From the NCBI RefSeq assembly GCF_023935105.1, contig NZ_CP096040.1:3906001-3970000 (forward strand): a stretch of 64,000 nucleotides of DNA, written 5' to 3'. The position numbers and the translations under genes are program-made. Position 1 is the stretch's first letter. Every line of letters starts with the position of its first letter. The notes beneath the pieces were generated by a model that did not search any database, was not told the DNA's origin, and saw only the letters and a program-made list of their open reading frames with translations. Positions 55,094 through 63,122 of this stretch are shown piece by piece. Origin of the DNA: Caulobacter segnis. GTDB taxonomy: Bacteria > Pseudomonadota > Alphaproteobacteria > Caulobacterales > Caulobacteraceae.

Positions 55094-56140
55094 ATGGCGT
55101 TGACGCGACGGGCTTTTTCCGCGAGCGCGGTCGCGGTCGGCGGCGCTTCCGGTCTCCTCGCCACGCCGCCGCAAGACCCCTTCATCCTGCGCTACATGCA
55201 GCTGTGCCGCGTCTCGCAGGGGCCGCTGGACCGCATCGCGCCCGAGCTCGTCGATCCGCGCTTCGTGGGCGTGGGCGAGGGCGGCGTCTGGCGCGTCGAG
55301 TGGGGGCCAGCCTGGGACAAGCTGCAGGCCAACCTGGCGCTCGTGGCCGGCTATCGTCTGCCTGGCCAGAGCGCACCCGAGAAGCTGGTCCTGGTCGTGC
55401 GCGGCACCGACGTCACGCACGACGCCTGGGGTGACATCAAGGAGGCTTTCGAGGATCTGCTGGTCCTCAAGCAGAAGCCCCTGCCCTGGGATCCCGGCTC
55501 GCCGGCGCGCGTGGCCGGCGGCGCGCTGCTCGGCTTGCGCGTTCTCGACGACCTGAGCAGCGGCGGCGTGGGCCTGCGGGCCTTCCTGCGCCAACGTCTG
55601 GCCGATCCGGCCGCCCGCCCCAAGGAGCTGGTGATCACCGGCCACAGCCTGGGCGGATGCCTGGCCACGGTGGTGGCCGTATGGCTGGCCGACGACTTCG
55701 CGCGCACCGGCGTCGACACGCCCATCCGACTGGTCACCTTCGCCGCGCCGACCGCGGGCAACGCCGCCTTCGCGAACCGGGTGGCCCAGCGCTTCCCCGA
55801 CAGCCAGCAGTACTACAACACCCTGGACGTCGTGCCGAACGGCTGGTCGAACCTCGTGGCGGTCAAGACCCTCTACCGGCCCCACGGCCAGCAGACGCCC
55901 ACCGGGGCCAGCCTGATCATCGACCTGTTCGCCGGTGCCCTGGGCGCGGCGGGCATGGCCTATGCGCAGCCCCCGGCCAACCGGCTGGCCTTGGCGGGTA
56001 CGCACCAGGCCGGTCTCGGCTGGTACCAGCAGGTGGGCGCCCAGCATCACGCCCAGGCCTATCTGCGCCTACTGGGAGACACCTCGGCGGTCATTCCACC
56101 GCTGCGGATCCGAGGGCGTCACGAAGACGCGACGGCCTAG
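55094..56140 (+). CDS. Class 3 lipase family protein, exported
   Basis: 348 aa with GAGGGGAAGCGCC before the ATG. The N-terminus ALTRRAFSASAVAVGGASG has a twin-arginine-like RR but not a full Tat motif. The alpha/beta hydrolase has the nucleophile elbow TGHSLGGCLA and preceding LVLVVRGTD strand, typical of PF01764 triacylglycerol lipases; Asp and His candidates follow (NTLDVVPN, the late His residues). It probably acts on lipids or polyester outside the cytoplasm. Its 3' end overlaps the convergent SRPBCC gene by 50 bases. Confidence 0.85.
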   Translation: MALTRRAFSASAVAVGGASGLLATPPQDPFILRYMQLCRVSQGPLDRIAPELVDPRFVGVGEGGVWRVEWGPAWDKLQANLALVAGYRLPGQSAPEKLVLVVRGTDVTHDAWGDIKEAFEDLLVLKQKPLPWDPGSPARVAGGALLGLRVLDDLSSGGVGLRAFLRQRLADPAARPKELVITGHSLGGCLATVVAVWLADDFARTGVDTPIRLVTFAAPTAGNAAFANRVAQRFPDSQQYYNTLDVVPNGWSNLVAVKTLYRPHGQQTPTGASLIIDLFAGALGAAGMAYAQPPANRLALAGTHQAGLGWYQQVGAQHHAQAYLRLLGDTSAVIPPLRIRGRHEDATA

Positions 56141-56576
56141 GAGCCTGATCGTGAAGAAGCAGCCGCGCGAGATCGGCGTTCATCGCCTCGAAGCCGAGAC
56201 GGGTCACCGCCAGCCGCAGGCGCCGGTGCAACGGCGTGATCAGACCCGAGAACTCCTCGCGGTGGATCAGTCGCGTTCCCGCCGGCGTCGCATCCAGCTC
56301 GAAGATGTGCTCGCCGGCGAAGATCGCCGCCGTCCCGATCACCGCGCGCCACGCGAACGTCTTCTCCGGCGCCAGCCGGGTGACGACGGGATGGAAGGTC
56401 CGCGGCGGACCGCCGGGCGGCGCGACGGTGACGGTCAGGCGCCCGCCCAGTTCGGCCGTTCCCTCGATGCGCCGCACGTAGCCGTTCCACGCGCCATAGG
56501 CCGGGAAGTCCATCAGGGCCCGCCACACCGTCGACGGCGGCGCGGCCAACTCCTGTTCGGTGAGAAGCTCGATCAT
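56091..56576 (-). CDS. SRPBCC (polyketide cyclase/START-like) protein
   Basis: 161 aa from the ATG at 56576 with GAGGGGG upstream. SRPBCC pattern: ELAAPPSTVWRALMDFPAYGAWNGYV at the start, FHPVVTRLAPEKTFAWRAVIG, EHIFELDATPAGTRLIHREEFSG and a C-terminal helix (LRLAVTRLGFEAMNADLARLLL). These proteins bind hydrophobic ligands in a helix-grip cavity; no catalytic role is evident. It is divergent from the FAD oxidoreductase, with only about 40 bases between starts. Confidence 0.88.
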   Translation of the reverse strand: MIELLTEQELAAPPSTVWRALMDFPAYGAWNGYVRRIEGTAELGGRLTVTVAPPGGPPRTFHPVVTRLAPEKTFAWRAVIGTAAIFAGEHIFELDATPAGTRLIHREEFSGLITPLHRRLRLAVTRLGFEAMNADLARLLLHDQAPRPSRLRDALGSAAVE

Positions 56577-56614
56577 CGCCGCCCCCTCGCGTCCGCCCAT
56601 CCCAGCTCGTTCGA

Positions 56615-57973
56615 TTGACGCCCATGAAACATACCCAGGAAGCGCGTCTGCGTCGCCGGTCGTTCGCCAGCTGGTCCAAGGTCCTGCCGGGCGACAGCCT
56701 GTGCGTCCCCGATGGCCAGGGATGGCTGGAAGGCTGCGCGCGGGGGCTGTCCCTGGCGCCCCGTGGGGCGGGCCGCAGCTTCGGCGACGCGGCCTTCGGC
56801 GTGCCCGAGGGCCTGACCTGCCAAGCTCCCCGAGGCGCCGCGTTCGACCTCGACATCCTCGGCCACCTGCTCTGGCTAGACGCCGGCGACAGTGTCGGCG
56901 CGGCGCACCGTTGGCTGGAAGGCACGGCGTTCGAGTTTCCGATCTACGGCGGCACCCAATGGGCCAGCGTGGGCGGCGCGACGGCCGGCGATATCCACGG
57001 CAAGAACCATCCCGGCGAGGGCTCGTTCGGCCGTCACGTCGCGGCGCTCGACATCGTGTTGGCCTCGGGCGAGACGCTGCGCTGCTCGCGGACCGCGCAC
57101 GAGGATCTCTTCCACGCCACCCTCGGCGGCATGGGCCTGACCGGTCTGATCACCCGCGTCGCCCTGAGGGTCCGCCCGCGCGCCAGCCCGACCCTGAGGG
57201 TGCGCCGCCGCCAGGTCGCGGGCCTCGATGCGCTGTGGCCCCTGCTTTGGCCCGACACCCCGCCCGACTACGCCTTCGCGACCGTCTTCGACTTGGCCCA
57301 GCACCGGCCGCGCGGGCTGGTGTTCCAGGCCGATCGCACCTCGGCCGCCACGCCGCCGCCGCGTATCGCCCGACGGATCGACCTGCCCCGCCTGCCGGTG
57401 ATCACGCCCGGCGCGGTGCGGGCCGTCGGTCAGCTCGTCCTGAACGCGACCCGAGACCCGGCCGAGACGCTCGTCCATCGCCGCGACTTCAACTATTCGG
57501 GCCTGCACGAGCATCTTTATGGCTGGAACCAGCTGTACGGCCTGCGGGGTATGATCGAATACCAGTTCGCCGCCTCGCAGGGGGCGTTCCCGGCGCTGGT
57601 CGAGCGCTTCGTGAACCTGGCCCGCGCTCATGACGCGCCCATGCTGGCGGCGGTGATCAAGCCGATGGGGCCGCTGGCGTCAGGCGGTCTGCTGTCGTTC
57701 CCCATGGCGGGCGCGACCATCAATTTCCAGGTCCCCTGGTCGCCCCGCGCCCTGGCCTGGCTGGACCTAGGCAGCGAGGCGGTGATCGCCGCCGGCGGCC
57801 GGGTCAACCTGACCAAGGACTGTTGCCTGCGCCCCGACCAGATGGCCCGGATGTATCCCGATCTCGACCGCTGGCGGGAGACGGTCAGGACCTACGACCC
57901 GCGAGGCCGCGTGCTCTCGGCCCTCGCGCGCCGGCTCGACCTGAAGCCCTGGGCGACCGCGCCCGCTTCGTAG
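56615..57973 (+). CDS. DprE1-like FAD-dependent oxidoreductase
   Basis: 452 aa; an ATG at 56624 (MKHTQEARL) is a good alternative. It is of the FAD_binding_4 group with the nucleotide-binding segments APRGAGRSFGDAAF and SVGGATAGDIHGKNHPGEGS plus GGMGLTG. The last two closely recall decaprenyl-phosphoryl-ribose 2'-oxidase (DprE1) and aldonolactone oxidases. DprE1 oxidises a hydroxyl of a lipid-linked sugar to a keto group. Its 3' end overlaps the CDP-alcohol transferase gene by 89 bases in opposite orientation. It could oxidise an inositol or sugar head group, but this is inference. Confidence 0.88.
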   Translation: MTPMKHTQEARLRRRSFASWSKVLPGDSLCVPDGQGWLEGCARGLSLAPRGAGRSFGDAAFGVPEGLTCQAPRGAAFDLDILGHLLWLDAGDSVGAAHRWLEGTAFEFPIYGGTQWASVGGATAGDIHGKNHPGEGSFGRHVAALDIVLASGETLRCSRTAHEDLFHATLGGMGLTGLITRVALRVRPRASPTLRVRRRQVAGLDALWPLLWPDTPPDYAFATVFDLAQHRPRGLVFQADRTSAATPPPRIARRIDLPRLPVITPGAVRAVGQLVLNATRDPAETLVHRRDFNYSGLHEHLYGWNQLYGLRGMIEYQFAASQGAFPALVERFVNLARAHDAPMLAAVIKPMGPLASGGLLSFPMAGATINFQVPWSPRALAWLDLGSEAVIAAGGRVNLTKDCCLRPDQMARMYPDLDRWRETVRTYDPRGRVLSALARRLDLKPWATAPAS

Positions 57974-58586
57974 GATCGTCGACCCGCTCCAGCCAGTCGA
58001 CCGCGCGCAGGACGCGCTGGATCAACGACGCCCAGATCAGCGCCGCCAGCAGGGCCAGCGCCCAGTCCAGCAGGTCCAGCCCCGCCACCGACCAGTTGGG
58101 AAACAGGCCATAGGCGAAGGCCGAGACCAGCAGGACCGTGCAGCGCTCGGTGCGCTCCATCAGGTCTGGCCAGGCCTCGTTGCCGATCGGCGCCTCCATC
58201 TCGGCCCGCGCCTTGGCGTAGCTGAACAGGCCCGCCCCCAGCGCGACCACGAAATAGAGCTTCCAATGGCCGGTCGCCGCCGCCAGCGCCAGGCACAGCG
58301 CGCCGTCGGACACCCGGTCGCACAAGGCGTCCAGATAGGCGCCGGTCTTGCTGACCTTGCCGCTCAGTCGCGCCACCGGCCCATCCAGGGCGTCCAGCAG
58401 CAGCGACAGCGCCAGCAGCGGGACCAGCACCAGGATGGCCTTGGTCCAAGCCAGCAGGCCGCAGAGCGCCAGAGAGATCACCATCGCGCCCAGGGTCACG
58501 GCGTTGGGCGTCAGGCCCAGCCGGATGAGGCCGCGCGCTGGAGCGGCCACCACGGGGGCGAAGACGGACTTGATCCGGGTCAGCAT
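57885..58586 (-). CDS. CDP-alcohol phosphatidyltransferase
   Basis: 233 aa from the ATG at 58586, which overlaps the DegT gene stop by 7 bases. The family signature D-x2-D-G-x2-A-R-x8-G-x3-D-x3-D is complete (LDALDGPVARLSG... GAYLDALCDRVSD). About six membrane helices are predicted. These enzymes attach an alcohol, such as inositol phosphate or glycerol phosphate, to CDP-diacylglycerol. With inositol-phosphate synthase in the same operon, a phosphatidylinositol(-phosphate) synthase is likely. The Arg/Gly-rich tail is read antisense to the FAD oxidoreductase end. Confidence 0.88.
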   Translation of the reverse strand: MLTRIKSVFAPVVAAPARGLIRLGLTPNAVTLGAMVISLALCGLLAWTKAILVLVPLLALSLLLDALDGPVARLSGKVSKTGAYLDALCDRVSDGALCLALAAATGHWKLYFVVALGAGLFSYAKARAEMEAPIGNEAWPDLMERTERCTVLLVSAFAYGLFPNWSVAGLDLLDWALALLAALIWASLIQRVLRAVDWLERVDDPTKRARSPRASGRAGARGPRARGLAGRRS

Positions 58587-59872
58587 GGCGCGGTCTCCGT
58601 GACGACGGGGTGGGCGCGCCACGCATAGCGCTCCATCGCCCGGATGATCCGATCCAGCCGACGCCCCGTCAGCTGCGGATAGCTGGGCAGGCGAACCAGA
58701 TGGTCGCTGGCCAGCCGGGCGCGCGGACAGGTCGCGGCGAACGCGGCGAATTGCGGCAGGCTGGCGCAGTCATAGAACTCATGCGGCTCGACCTCGACGC
58801 CCGCCTCGAGCATGGCGCGCGTGAAGCCTTCGGAATCGTCGACCAGGACCCCGAAATACGAGCCGTTGGCGCGGCCGAACCGGTCCTCGTCGAGGAACTC
58901 GTAGGAGCCCAGATGCGCGGTGGCGGCCTTGATCCGCGCCACCACCGCTCGCCGCGCCGCGATATTGTCGTCCAGCCGTCCCAGCTGGCGTTCGCAGAGG
59001 AAGGGCATGAACGGCGCGAAGGGCGGCCGCGAGGCCGGGTCGAAGCGATAGCCCGCCAGATCCTTGGATGGCGAGGCCAGGTCGCGCAGCCAGGGCAGAC
59101 CGCGCGCGGCCAGGAAGCGCCCCAGGGTGATCAGCGGCCTCAGCGTCCAGCGGTAGACGCTCGGGACCATGCAGGCCGACAGCAGCGCCTTGGCCGGCGT
59201 CGAGGCGGCCACGGCCCAGGAGACCTTGGGCGGCGGCGGCGGGGTCCAGCCCTCGGCCAGGGACTCGTCCAGCGCCAGCATCCCGCCGCCGAAGCAGTTG
59301 ACCAGCTTCTGGGGCCCGAAGCTGAACAGCGCGCCGTCGCCGCGCGCCCCAAGTTGGCCGTGGCGATCGCGGCTGCCGGCCGCGTGGGCGCAGTCCTCGA
59401 ACACCTTGATCCCTAGGGGTCGGCAGATCGCCAGGATGGCGTCGATGTCGGCCGGTGCGCCAAACATGTGCGTGACCAGCACCAGCCGCGTGCTGGTGTT
59501 CACGGCCTTGGCCACCTCGGCCGCGTCCAGGCTCAGCGTCGCCAAGTCGATGTCGACGAAGACCGGCCGCAGCCCCCACTGAACCAGAAGGCGGACGATC
59601 ACATAGTAGTTGTAGCCGGCGACGATCACCTCACCCTCGTGCGGGATCTTGGCGGCGTCCAGGAACGCCCACAGCGCGTGACGCCCGGCGGGCATGCCGA
59701 ACACCCGCTTGCCCGGCAGTCGGTCGCGCCAAAGCGCCTGCAGGTGCGCGTCGGGATCGCGGGCGCGCCGCGCCGCCTGAGCGAAGTCCAGCGGCCCCAG
59801 GGCCGGCGAGTGCTTGGGCAACAGGGTCAGGGGCGGCGGGGTCAGGGACATGCGACGCGTCTCAACGGTCAT
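58580..59872 (-). CDS. DegT/DnrJ/EryC1/StrS aminotransferase
   Basis: 430 aa from the ATG at 59872, overlapping the sulfotransferase stop; an ATG at 59851 is equally possible. Fold type I PLP enzyme: the Asp that contacts the pyridine nitrogen is in VFEDCAHAAGS, and the PLP Lys is in LFSFGPQKLVNCFGGGML. Members transaminate keto sugars or keto cyclitols, as in StsC for scyllo-inosose. A keto group could come from the nearby FAD oxidoreductase. The acceptor is unknown. Confidence 0.87.
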   Translation of the reverse strand: MTVETRRMSLTPPPLTLLPKHSPALGPLDFAQAARRARDPDAHLQALWRDRLPGKRVFGMPAGRHALWAFLDAAKIPHEGEVIVAGYNYYVIVRLLVQWGLRPVFVDIDLATLSLDAAEVAKAVNTSTRLVLVTHMFGAPADIDAILAICRPLGIKVFEDCAHAAGSRDRHGQLGARGDGALFSFGPQKLVNCFGGGMLALDESLAEGWTPPPPPKVSWAVAASTPAKALLSACMVPSVYRWTLRPLITLGRFLAARGLPWLRDLASPSKDLAGYRFDPASRPPFAPFMPFLCERQLGRLDDNIAARRAVVARIKAATAHLGSYEFLDEDRFGRANGSYFGVLVDDSEGFTRAMLEAGVEVEPHEFYDCASLPQFAAFAATCPRARLASDHLVRLPSYPQLTGRRLDRIIRAMERYAWRAHPVVTETAPC

Positions 59873-60728
59873 AGGCGTAGCCCGCCAGATGTGGATGGCG
59901 GCCTGCGCGCTGCTCGACGTCGCGAACCAGGGCGCCGGACCAGGATCGGCTGGCGCGCGACTGGCTGGCGGCCGGATAGACCAGGCCGGCACAGGCTTCG
60001 AGATACGGCTCATCGACCGTCAGTCCCAGGAATTCGCCCAGGCGGCGGATCTGGGCGCGCGGCGCCGCGACGAGCTCCTCGTGGCGGATGTCCAGCACCT
60101 GCTCCGGATAGCGGGCCTTCACCCGCTCGACGCCAGCGCACAGCTGGAAATAGGTCTCCATGGCCGACTCCAGCGCGCTCTGGGTCCGGTTGGCCAGGGT
60201 GGCGATGTTGTCGAACGGGTTGCGCACCACGTGGATGAAGGCCAGGCGGGGCGCGTGGCGGAACCGGGCGCGGGCCAGCAGCTCGGGGTCGCGGCTCAGG
60301 CGCAGCGTCGCCCACTTGGCCTCTTGGTCGCCGATCACGGTCGGCCGACCGCCGCGCCCCTGGTGCTGGCCGGGGACGGGATAGGCGTAGGCGGTCAGCT
60401 TGCGACCGTCGCGCGCGAACCGCTCGGCGTTGCGGGCGATCATGTGGAACACCGCCTCCGGCGCGACACCAGCCTTCAGATGACCCAGGGCGTCCAGCCG
60501 ATGCGAGAACACCGCCGCCTGGTGCGCGTCGAGGATCGAGCTGACCACGCTGTGGCCGCTGCGCGGATAGCCGATGAAGTTGCAGAACACCTTCACCTCG
60601 GCGAAGCGGTCCGGGTCGCGGGCCAGCGCGCCCCGCGCCTGGCGCGCGTCCCACCAGGCCTGGGCGCCCACGCGCCCCCAGAGCCAGACGTTGTTGTCGA
60701 CGAAACCGAGGCGCTCGCGCAGGTCCAT
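59862..60728 (-). CDS. PAPS-dependent sulfotransferase family protein
   Basis: 288 aa. The 5'-phosphosulfate loop FIGYPRSGHSVVSSILDAH at about residues 51-69 and the 3'-phosphate motif FIHVVRNPFDNIATLANRT at about 173-191 are both present, so the fold should bind PAPS. The catalytic base is probably His59 or a nearby residue. No membrane segment is seen, so it is likely cytoplasmic or peripheral. It sits one base after the radical-SAM gene stop. It could sulfate the head group of the lipid made by the operon. Confidence 0.85.
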   Translation of the reverse strand: MDLRERLGFVDNNVWLWGRVGAQAWWDARQARGALARDPDRFAEVKVFCNFIGYPRSGHSVVSSILDAHQAAVFSHRLDALGHLKAGVAPEAVFHMIARNAERFARDGRKLTAYAYPVPGQHQGRGGRPTVIGDQEAKWATLRLSRDPELLARARFRHAPRLAFIHVVRNPFDNIATLANRTQSALESAMETYFQLCAGVERVKARYPEQVLDIRHEELVAAPRAQIRRLGEFLGLTVDEPYLEACAGLVYPAASQSRASRSWSGALVRDVEQRAGRHPHLAGYAYDR

Positions 60729-60729
60729 G

Positions 60730-62298
60730 TCAGCTCGCCATCGCCGGGGCCCGGGCGGGCGCGGGTTGATAGGGCTCCAGCCAGGACGCCGGCGCGCCGG
60801 CGGCGTCGGTGACCAGGATGGGATCGAAGTACAGCGCGCGGTCTTCCGGCGTGATGTCCGGCGGGCCGTGGTCGTAATGGCCGTCCAGCGGCTGCTCGCC
60901 GGCCATGTAGTTGAGCGTCAGCCCGCCCTTGCGCCCCTTGGCCAGGTTGAACAGCCGGAAGTGAGCCCGGAAGTGGACCACGTGGGCCAGCGGCGAGGCG
61001 CGGCGCAGGGTCCAGGCGCGACGCAGGAAATCCAGCAGGTGCCGGGGCCGATTGACCAGGGTGTCGGGCCGACGGAACAGCTGAGTCAGGAAGGCCGTCA
61101 GACGCTCGTCCGGGTCCTGACAGTCGCGATAGACCACGGTCTGTCCGTCGATGTCGCGCAGGCGCAGGTTCGGCCGCAGCTGGCCCGCGCTGGCCGCCTG
61201 CCAGAACAGCTTGGTGCCCACCAGCGGGGAGACGATGGCGATGAAGCTGGGAAACAGCAGCGCCCGATGGGACAGGATGGTGTCCAGTTGGGCGCGCATG
61301 GCCTGGACCGAGGTGATCCTGGGATCGAACAGATAGCCGTAGATCACCACGATCCCCCGGCTCTGGGCGTAGGCGATGTCGTCGACGAAGTTGGTGGTCT
61401 TGGAGAGGTTCTGCACCTTGTCGTGGCGGTGCAGGAAGTCGAGATCCAGCGACTCCAGGCCGGTGAACAGCACCGCGCAGCCGCTTTGCGCCATCAGGTC
61501 GATGATCTTGCGGTTCTTCAGGATGTCCTGGGTGACCAGCGCGCCCCAGCCCTTGAGTCGTCGGTCCTTGGCCAGTTCGGCGCACAGCTCGCGCAGATAG
61601 CGCAGGTCGTTGCCGAAGTTGTTGTCGATGAACCAGACCGTCGGAAGCCAGCGACGCAGGGACCAGAAGGGACTGGCGGCGACGGCGTCGTCGATCGCCT
61701 GGGTCACGCGCTGGACCCCATACTTGGTGTGACGCGCGCCCTCGGCTGGGATGACGCAGAAGTCGCACTTGAAATTGCAGCCGCGCGAGGCTTCGACCAG
61801 ATGCGAGGCCGGATGCAGGTCGTTGTCGACCAGCATGTCGTAGCGGATCCGGTAGTCGCTCAGCACGGTCTGGGGCGAGCGGTAGATCGGCTTCAGCGCC
61901 CCGGCTTCGAGATCGGCCATTACGTCGCGCACGGAGTCGACACCGCCGGCGCAGATCGCGTCGAAGAACCGGGCGGCGAACTCGGGAAACATCGTGCAGA
62001 AGTAGCCGCCGGCGATCACCTTGGCGCCGCGCCGGCGGTAGACGTACGACAGCTGGCGCTGGCGATCGAAGTCCTTGGCCAGGCCGCTCAGGAAGACGAT
62101 GTCGGCCGGCGGCAGACGATCTGGCGTCAGCGAGCCGTGCCACATCTCCTGATAGATCTGGATCTCGTAGCGCTCAGGATCGATCAGCGAACCGATCTGC
62201 AGGCCGGCCTGCGGCTGCAGCAACGAGAGGTCGCGCTTGAAGCTGCGGTCGCCATGGAAGTGGGCGCAGATGATCAGCACGCGAGGACGGACGGTCAT
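60730..62298 (-). CDS. Radical SAM protein with B12-binding-like N-terminus
   Basis: 522 aa from the ATG at 62298, which overlaps the phosphoesterase stop (ATGA); a longer frame to 62613 is rejected. Residues about 1-140 form a Rossmann-like domain (VLIICAHFHGDRSF..., ADIVFLSGLAKDF) in the position of a cobalamin-binding domain, though the DxHxxG motif is not evident. The radical-SAM core has the cluster ligands in ASRGCNFKCDFCV (C-x3-C-x2-C) and WFIDNNFGND after. Related proteins include hopanoid and lipid methylases. The substrate is unknown, presumably the lipid or head group made here. Confidence 0.85.
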   Translation of the reverse strand: MTVRPRVLIICAHFHGDRSFKRDLSLLQPQAGLQIGSLIDPERYEIQIYQEMWHGSLTPDRLPPADIVFLSGLAKDFDRQRQLSYVYRRRGAKVIAGGYFCTMFPEFAARFFDAICAGGVDSVRDVMADLEAGALKPIYRSPQTVLSDYRIRYDMLVDNDLHPASHLVEASRGCNFKCDFCVIPAEGARHTKYGVQRVTQAIDDAVAASPFWSLRRWLPTVWFIDNNFGNDLRYLRELCAELAKDRRLKGWGALVTQDILKNRKIIDLMAQSGCAVLFTGLESLDLDFLHRHDKVQNLSKTTNFVDDIAYAQSRGIVVIYGYLFDPRITSVQAMRAQLDTILSHRALLFPSFIAIVSPLVGTKLFWQAASAGQLRPNLRLRDIDGQTVVYRDCQDPDERLTAFLTQLFRRPDTLVNRPRHLLDFLRRAWTLRRASPLAHVVHFRAHFRLFNLAKGRKGGLTLNYMAGEQPLDGHYDHGPPDITPEDRALYFDPILVTDAAGAPASWLEPYQPAPARAPAMAS

Positions 62299-63113
62299 GC
62301 GACGGCTCTCCGCTTCAGGTCCGCCGGCGAGCGCTCGGCCAGGGTCCAGCGACCGAGGGCTTCCTCGGTGAAGCCGCGTCCATCCCAGTAGCGGGCGGCG
62401 ATCTCGACACGCGCGCCCTCCAGCCTGAGCAGGTTGTAGCCATTGGGCCGATCGCGCAGATGCGGCGAGACCGCCGTCGGCGCCTGGACGATCAGCAGCG
62501 GTCGATCCAGCCCCAGCGCGCCGGCGACGTCGACGGCATAGGCGCGGTGGATATGGCCGCCCAGCACCATGTCGACCCCGGCGGCCGAAAGCTGTCGCAG
62601 CCCCGCCTCCCAACCATCGACCAACCGATAGCGCGGATCGTCCGGCGGCGGCTGGAAGGGATGGTGAGCGATCACGATGCGGCGCGCCCCTTGCGGCGCG
62701 CCCCGCGCCAGAGCGTCGACCTCATCCAGCAGATCCGGCTGGATCGCGCCGTCCTTCCAGGTCTTGCCGTGGGCGGTGCAGAGGCCGGCCACCCAGGCCT
62801 CGCCCGCCTGGCGCACCGGGACGCGGCTGGGATCGATGTGTTGGGCGAAGCGCGCGGTCGGACGGCCCAGGCGCTCGAACAGCGGCAGGAGCGGCACGTC
62901 ATGATTGCCCGGCGTGGCGATCCACGGCGCCGGCAAGCGGCCCAGGAAACGGCGCGCCCGGCGGAACTGCCAGTGGAAAGCCCGCTCGGTCAGGTCGCCG
63001 CTGACGATGATCAGGTCGGGGCGAAGCACGCGGAGGTCGGCCAGCAGGCCCTCGACCACGACGGCGCGCTCACGTCCGAAATGCAGGTCCGAGAGGTGCG
63101 CCACCAGGGTCAT
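62295..63113 (-). CDS. Calcineurin-like metallophosphoesterase
   Basis: 272 aa. All metal-binding motifs are in order: SDLHFG (about 8-13), SGDLTERA, PGNHDVPL, AHHPFQ and GGHIHRAY. This is a cyclic nucleotide or lipid-phosphate phosphodiesterase-like fold. In the context of inositol lipid synthesis it could remove a phosphate from an intermediate, such as phosphatidylinositol phosphate. It lies nine bases after the inositol-phosphate synthase gene. Confidence 0.9.
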   Translation of the reverse strand: MTLVAHLSDLHFGRERAVVVEGLLADLRVLRPDLIIVSGDLTERAFHWQFRRARRFLGRLPAPWIATPGNHDVPLLPLFERLGRPTARFAQHIDPSRVPVRQAGEAWVAGLCTAHGKTWKDGAIQPDLLDEVDALARGAPQGARRIVIAHHPFQPPPDDPRYRLVDGWEAGLRQLSAAGVDMVLGGHIHRAYAVDVAGALGLDRPLLIVQAPTAVSPHLRDRPNGYNLLRLEGARVEIAARYWDGRGFTEEALGRWTLAERSPADLKRRAVA

Positions 63114-63122
63114 CGCGCCGGC

